NCBI GenBank assembly: GCA_005887895.1
Contig: VBPC01000121.1
Span: forward strand, 1 to 50,727
Length of the DNA: 50,727 nucleotides
Origin: Candidatus Rokuibacteriota bacterium
Lineage (GTDB): Bacteria; Methylomirabilota; Methylomirabilia; Rokubacteriales; CSP1-6
Direction of reading: 5' to 3'
Shown here: positions 47,451 to 50,727 of the stretch, in pieces
Layout: each line of letters opens with the position of its first letter
Numbering within the stretch: the stretch's first letter is position 1
Notes under the pieces: generated by a model
Databases searched by the model: none
What the model saw: only the letters and a program-made list of their open reading frames with translations
Told to the model about the DNA's origin: nothing
Made by a program: the position numbers and the translations under genes

Positions 47451-48269
47451 ATGGAGATCCACCTGGGCTACGAGCTGCGCTTCGAGGTGCCCCGGCCCAC
47501 CCCGATGCAGCTCATGCTCTACGTCCACCCCGAGCAGGCGTCGCGGCTGCGGCAGCCGGAGCGGATCGAGATCGAGCCGGCCACCGCCGTCGAGGACTTC
47601 GTCGACGCGTTCGGCAACCGCGCCGCGCGCATCCTGGCGCCGGCGGGCACCGTGCGGGTCCGGTACGACAACGTGATCGGCGACTCCGGGCGCGCCGAGA
47701 CGCCGATCACCGGCGCGCGCCTGACGCCCGTGCACGCGATGCCGCCCGAGTGCTGGCGCTTCCTCCTGGCGAGCCGCTACTGCGAGGTCGACCGCCTGTG
47801 CGCGATCGCCTGGGATCTCTTCGGCGCCACGCCCGAGTCCTGGGAGCGAGTACAAGCGGTGGTGAGCTGGGTCCACACGCACGTCGCGTTCGGCTACCAG
47901 TTCGCGCGGCCGACGAAGTCCGCCGCCGACGTCTACCTCGAGCGGCAGGGGGTGTGCCGCGACTTCCAGCATCTCGCCATCGCGTTCCTGCGGGCGCTCA
48001 ACATCCCCGCCCGGTACGCGACCGGCTTTCTCGGCGACATCGGCGTGCCGCCGAGCCCGGCGGCGATGGACTTCTCGGCGTGGTCCGAGGTCTATCTGGA
48101 CGGCGCCTGGCATCCCATCGACGCCCGCCATAACCGCCCGCGGATCGGCCGCGTGCTCATGGCGCGCGGCCGTGACGCCGTGGACGTCGCACTGACCACG
48201 TCGTTCGGCGCCGCCAACCTCACGCAGTTCATCGTCTGGACGGACGAGATCCCCGCCGCCGCAGCGTAG
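47451..48269 (+). CDS. transglutaminase-like cysteine protein partner of Anbu
   Basis: The 272-residue protein has an N-terminal strand domain and a transglutaminase core with catalytic Cys169 in QGVCRDFQHLAIAFLRALNIPARY. In canonical members the second residue is a His in an HAW-type motif; here it reads DFSAWSEVYLDGAW (Ser209), with His221 in AWHPIDARHN before Asp224. The final GRVLMARGRDAVDVALTTSFG is typical of the Anbu-associated family. It likely acts on peptide or isopeptide bonds. No Shine-Dalgarno; the ATG may start a leaderless mRNA. Confidence 0.85.
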   Translation: MEIHLGYELRFEVPRPTPMQLMLYVHPEQASRLRQPERIEIEPATAVEDFVDAFGNRAARILAPAGTVRVRYDNVIGDSGRAETPITGARLTPVHAMPPECWRFLLASRYCEVDRLCAIAWDLFGATPESWERVQAVVSWVHTHVAFGYQFARPTKSAADVYLERQGVCRDFQHLAIAFLRALNIPARYATGFLGDIGVPPSPAAMDFSAWSEVYLDGAWHPIDARHNRPRIGRVLMARGRDAVDVALTTSFGAANLTQFIVWTDEIPAAAA

Positions 48270-48519
48270 TCGCCGGCGAACCGTGAGACAAAGCCGTCGC
48301 GCCGGTGCCTGACGATTTCGGTGCCGAAGGGGGAGTCGGGCGTGCTGGCCGAAAAGTGGCGTGATTGCTGCTCCGCGCATCATAGGCGCGCAGTTAGCTT
48401 GTCCCCGGAGAGGATCCGCCGGATGCGCACCGTCGCGTCCCACCGGTCGTCAATGGGCTCGGCATGGACCTCGATCCGGTGGCCGCGATTGTCGGGCTCG
48501 ATCAGCATGGAGGTAGGTG
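48270..48519. other. 250-bp intergenic region with tRNA-Leu 3'-end-like sequence
   Basis: No coding frame is convincing. Bases 48320-48338 read GGTGCCGAAGGGGGAGTCG, matching the 3' end of the tRNA-Leu gene (49431-49450) for 14 bases exactly and then for most positions with one gap. It looks like a duplicated attachment-type sequence. Confidence 0.5.
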
Positions 48520-48807
48520 TCACTCGCCGTCGCGGCGGCAGCGATAGGTTACCGGTAGCCGCGTCTGGGGCTCCGGCCGCCCACCGCCGGCGACGAGTTG
48601 CTGGTCGAGACGGGCGAACAGCTCAACCACCTCCTGTTCGTTCCGCTCCGCTCGGTCGCGGAGCGTCTCGCAGACCTGCCGCTCTAAACCGGATTCCTTC
48701 TTGGTCGCTTCGTTACCCCTGGTCTCCCAGAGTGTCCAGCGCGGCTCACGGGAGCAGGCGGTGCCGAGCGTGGCGAGCACGACGACAAGCATCATCGCGC
48801 GAATCAT
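48520..48807 (-). CDS. small lipoprotein, hypothetical
   Basis: The ATG at 48807 has GGAGGAGGG upstream. The 95-residue product has a lipobox signal (MIRAMMLVVVLATLGTACS) and a charged mature part (RWTLWETRGNEATKKESGLERQVCETLRDRAERNEQEVVELFARLDQQL) with two Cys that could pair. No family recognised. It lies within the proposed tRNA-flanked segment. Confidence 0.65.
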   Translation of the reverse strand: MIRAMMLVVVLATLGTACSREPRWTLWETRGNEATKKESGLERQVCETLRDRAERNEQEVVELFARLDQQLVAGGGRPEPQTRLPVTYRCRRDGE

Positions 48808-48895
48808 GCGGCCCTCCTCCCCCGGGGTGGTGTCCCTGGGCGGACCGTATCCGGACGCGGTCACCAGCGCAATCCGCGGGTGTAGATCGCGCCGA

Positions 48896-49332
48896 TCATT
48901 GCTTGGCCTCAAGGCGCTGGCGCGCCTCCCGAACCTTGGCACGTAAGTCAGGCCGGTCAATCGAGAAGTACCGGCAACGAAGTTCCTCGACTCGGGCCAT
49001 CACGCCGAAATTGTCAACCAACGCCAAGTCGACGAGATCGAAAGCTTGAGACGAACCGATATTGCTTGTCGTAGTAACTCTTCGGAAGAATGCCGGCCTG
49101 ATCAGCGAAAGGGCGCCGCATCTTCGGCGCCTCATCAAAGCCGAGACGCATAAGCTTCTCGTGCTGAGTGAAACTGTACGTCAGAGGCGGACAGTAGATA
49201 CGCAAGATTGACCAATCGGTCGACGTTTGATCGAAGCAGGATGCCGGCGTCCTCGCCGAGGCCAAGCACAGCCATGTAGGTAACCGCTTGGAATGTCTTC
49301 ATCGAATAGCGTCGAGACTTGTTTGCCATCAC
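48896..49332 (-). pseudogene. decayed gene, three overlapping fragments in different frames
   Basis: Minus-strand protein-like fragments follow one another in different frames: MANKSRRYSMKTFQAVTYMAVLGLGEDAGILLRSNVDRLVNLAYLLS (49332 on), FTQHEKLMRLGFDEAPKMRRPFADQAGILPKSYYDKQYRF and QAFDLVDLALVDNFGVMARVEELRCRYFSIDRPDLRAKVREARQRLEAKQ (to 48896). Base composition is less G+C-rich than neighbours. One broken gene of foreign origin is likely. No family recognised. Confidence 0.4.
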
Positions 49333-49429
49333 CAGCGCCGAGTCGTCAGTGGTTGCCGCGACACGGCCCCTTTACGACCCGTCGGCGGACTTCTGCTGCG
49401 GACGATCGAAATCTCAAGCGGTCGGAGAA

Positions 49430-49514
<85 letters not shown>

Positions 49515-49532
49515 ACGAGCGGATGAGGACGG

Positions 49533-49561
49533 AGTATACCGTCAACCTCCGCGCGAGACAA
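49533..49561 (-). promoter_or_regulatory. tRNA-Leu promoter
   Basis: On the minus strand TTGTCT (49561-49556), a 17-nt spacer and TATACT (49538-49533) are placed correctly, 19 nt before the tRNA 5' end, and overlap the end of the adjacent permease gene. Confidence 0.65.
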
Positions 49562-50402
49562 TTCTCCCGCGGCTCTGGCGCAGGCGCGGGTCGAGCGCGT
49601 CGCGGATGCCCTCGCCGAGCAGGTTGTAGGACAGCACGGTGACCAGGATCGCCAGACCCGGGTAGAGCGACAGCCACCACGCCAGCTCGATCGCGTCCTT
49701 GCCTTCGTTCAGGATGTTGCCCCACGTCGCGTGTGGCGGCTGCACGCCGAGGCCGAGGAAGGAGAGGCCGGACTCGGTGAGGATCGCGGCCGGAATGCCG
49801 AGCGTCATCGCCACCAGCACCGGCGCCATCGCGTTGGGCAGGATGTGGCGCCAGATGATGCGGAAGCCGCTGGCCCCGATCGACTGCGACCACAGCACGA
49901 ACTCGCGCTCCTTGAGGGCCAGAAACTCGGCGCGCACGAGCCGGGCCACGCCCATCCAGCCGGTGAGGCCGATGACGGCCATGATCGTCCAGATCGACGG
50001 CTTGAGGAACGCCAGCACGGCCAGCAGCAGGAAGAAGCGCGGGAAGACCAGCATCAGGTCGACCAGCCGCATGATGGTGGCGTCGACGAAGCCGCCGTTG
50101 TAGCCGGCGGTCGAGCCGAGCGTGATGCCGATGAACGCCGCGATGCCGACCGACACGAAGCCGACCGCCAGCGACACCCGGGCCCCGAAGAGCATGCGCG
50201 AGAGCACGTCACGGCCGAGCTGATCGGTGCCAAGGAGATGGGGGCGCGAGGGCGGATCGAGGATCTTCTTCACGTCGGGCCGGTTCGGATCCCAGGGCGA
50301 GACGACCGGCGCCAGCACCGCCAGCACGGCCAGGCAGGTCACGACGGCGCCGCCCACGATCGCCAGGCGGTTGCGCCCGAAGGCCTTCCAGAAGGCGCCC
50401 AT
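49542..50402 (-). CDS. dipeptide/oligopeptide ABC transporter permease (DppC/OppC-like)
   Basis: The 286-residue permease has five to six helices and the motif [31 protein letters not shown], the EAA-type loop ([24 protein letters not shown]) and [20 protein letters not shown]. These are typical of the inner subunit of peptide importers. It lies 4 nt after its DppB-type partner (stop 50407). ATP-binding and solute-binding genes are outside the window. Confidence 0.93.
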   Translation of the reverse strand: MGAFWKAFGRNRLAIVGGAVVTCLAVLAVLAPVVSPWDPNRPDVKKILDPPSRPHLLGTDQLGRDVLSRMLFGARVSLAVGFVSVGIAAFIGITLGSTAGYNGGFVDATIMRLVDLMLVFPRFFLLLAVLAFLKPSIWTIMAVIGLTGWMGVARLVRAEFLALKEREFVLWSQSIGASGFRIIWRHILPNAMAPVLVAMTLGIPAAILTESGLSFLGLGVQPPHATWGNILNEGKDAIELAWWLSLYPGLAILVTVLSYNLLGEGIRDALDPRLRQSRGRIVSRGG

Positions 50403-50406
50403 GCCG

Positions 50407-50727
50407 TCAGCGCCGGCGGCGGCCCACGCGGATGCGCGGGTCCACCAGGCTGTAGGCGATGTCGGCGGCCAGGTTGGCCGTCAGCGTCAGCGTGGAGACG
50501 ATGACGAGATTACCCATCAGCACCGGATAGTCGCGCTCGAAGGCGGCCTGCACCATGAGCTGGCCCATGCCGGGGATCGCGAAGATCCACTCGACGATCA
50601 CGCTGCCGCCGATGAGCCCGGGCAGCGAGAGGCCCAGGATGGTGACGATCGGCAGCAGCGCGTTGCGCAGCGCGTGCTTGCCGACGACGACCCGCTCGGC
50701 CAGGCCCTTGGCCCGCGCCGACTGGAT
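50407..50727 (-). CDS. dipeptide/oligopeptide ABC transporter permease (DppB/OppB-like), 5' end cut
   Basis: The last 106 residues are visible: [75 protein letters not shown]... and the ending [13 protein letters not shown]. This is the C-terminal half of a DppB-type permease. It continues beyond 50727. Confidence 0.9.
   Translation of the reverse strand: MQSARAKGLAERVVVGKHALRNALLPIVTILGLSLPGLIGGSVIVEWIFAIPGMGQLMVQAAFERDYPVLMGNLVIVSTLTLTANLAADIAYSLVDPRIRVGRRRR

Noticed and set aside
48320-48338. A second tRNA gene
   Set aside because: Only the 3'-end-like 14-19 bases exist; there is no cloverleaf around them.

Overview
The window is one contiguous stretch of a very G+C-rich bacterial chromosome (about two thirds or more G+C by eye; not computed). 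Coding density is very high, many starts are GTG or TTG, and many neighbouring genes overlap by 4 nt (ATGA/GTGA/TTGA). Outer-membrane barrels, lipoproteins, a TonB-like protein, complex I, a pyruvate dehydrogenase complex and a methylmalonyl-CoA mutase point to a Gram-negative, respiring heterotroph. The gene mix resembles uncultured soil or groundwater lineages such as Candidatus Rokubacteria/Methylomirabilota. That placement is an inference from general resemblance, not from a marker gene.

Layout. 1-4,668 (minus) is the end of a surface-polysaccharide cluster: a sugar oxidoreductase (cut by the window edge), two GT4 glycosyltransferases and a FemAB/GNAT-like protein. 5,059-7,595 holds an outer-membrane barrel with its own promoter and terminator, and a TPR lipoprotein. 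7,625-8,008 is an FmdB-type zinc-ribbon protein. 7,968-14,437 (minus) is a tight operon: acyl-CoA carboxylase beta subunit, methylmalonyl-CoA mutase large subunit, two related secreted proteins, a polyprenyl diphosphate synthase and a SAM hydrolase. 14,519-15,795 holds three small envelope proteins. mgtE follows, then convergent tatA and a DUF421 gene with a damaged 3' end, then an M16 peptidase. 22,095-29,221 (plus) is a zinc/manganese locus: a small secreted protein, an outer-membrane barrel with an apparent frameshift, ZnuA/C/B, a membrane-fused spermidine-synthase-like protein and a lipoprotein.

From 45,227 down to 29,289 (minus) runs a long energy-metabolism array: lipA, nuoA to nuoK without nuoL/M/N, pyruvate dehydrogenase E1alpha, E1beta, E2 and E3, a TonB-domain lipoprotein and an unusual acyl-CoA dehydrogenase homologue. 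LipA makes the lipoyl cofactor of E2, the dehydrogenase makes NADH, and complex I oxidises it, so the array is a coherent functional unit. 45,377-48,269 contains small proteins and a divergent Anbu (proteasome-like)/transglutaminase-like pair. 48,320-49,514 looks like a degenerate, less G+C-rich insertion beside a tRNA-Leu(GAG) gene. The right end is a dipeptide/oligopeptide ABC permease pair, the last cut by the edge.

The most interesting non-genic signal is a dispersed G+C-rich hairpin repeat with three recognisable copies. One is translated in frame inside the E2 linker, one replaces the 3' end of the DUF421 gene, and one lies between two convergent genes. Several plus-strand genes also have a -10-like hexamer 6-8 nt before the start codon and no Shine-Dalgarno sequence, which suggests leaderless transcripts. 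No CRISPR array, rRNA gene or intact insertion sequence was seen.
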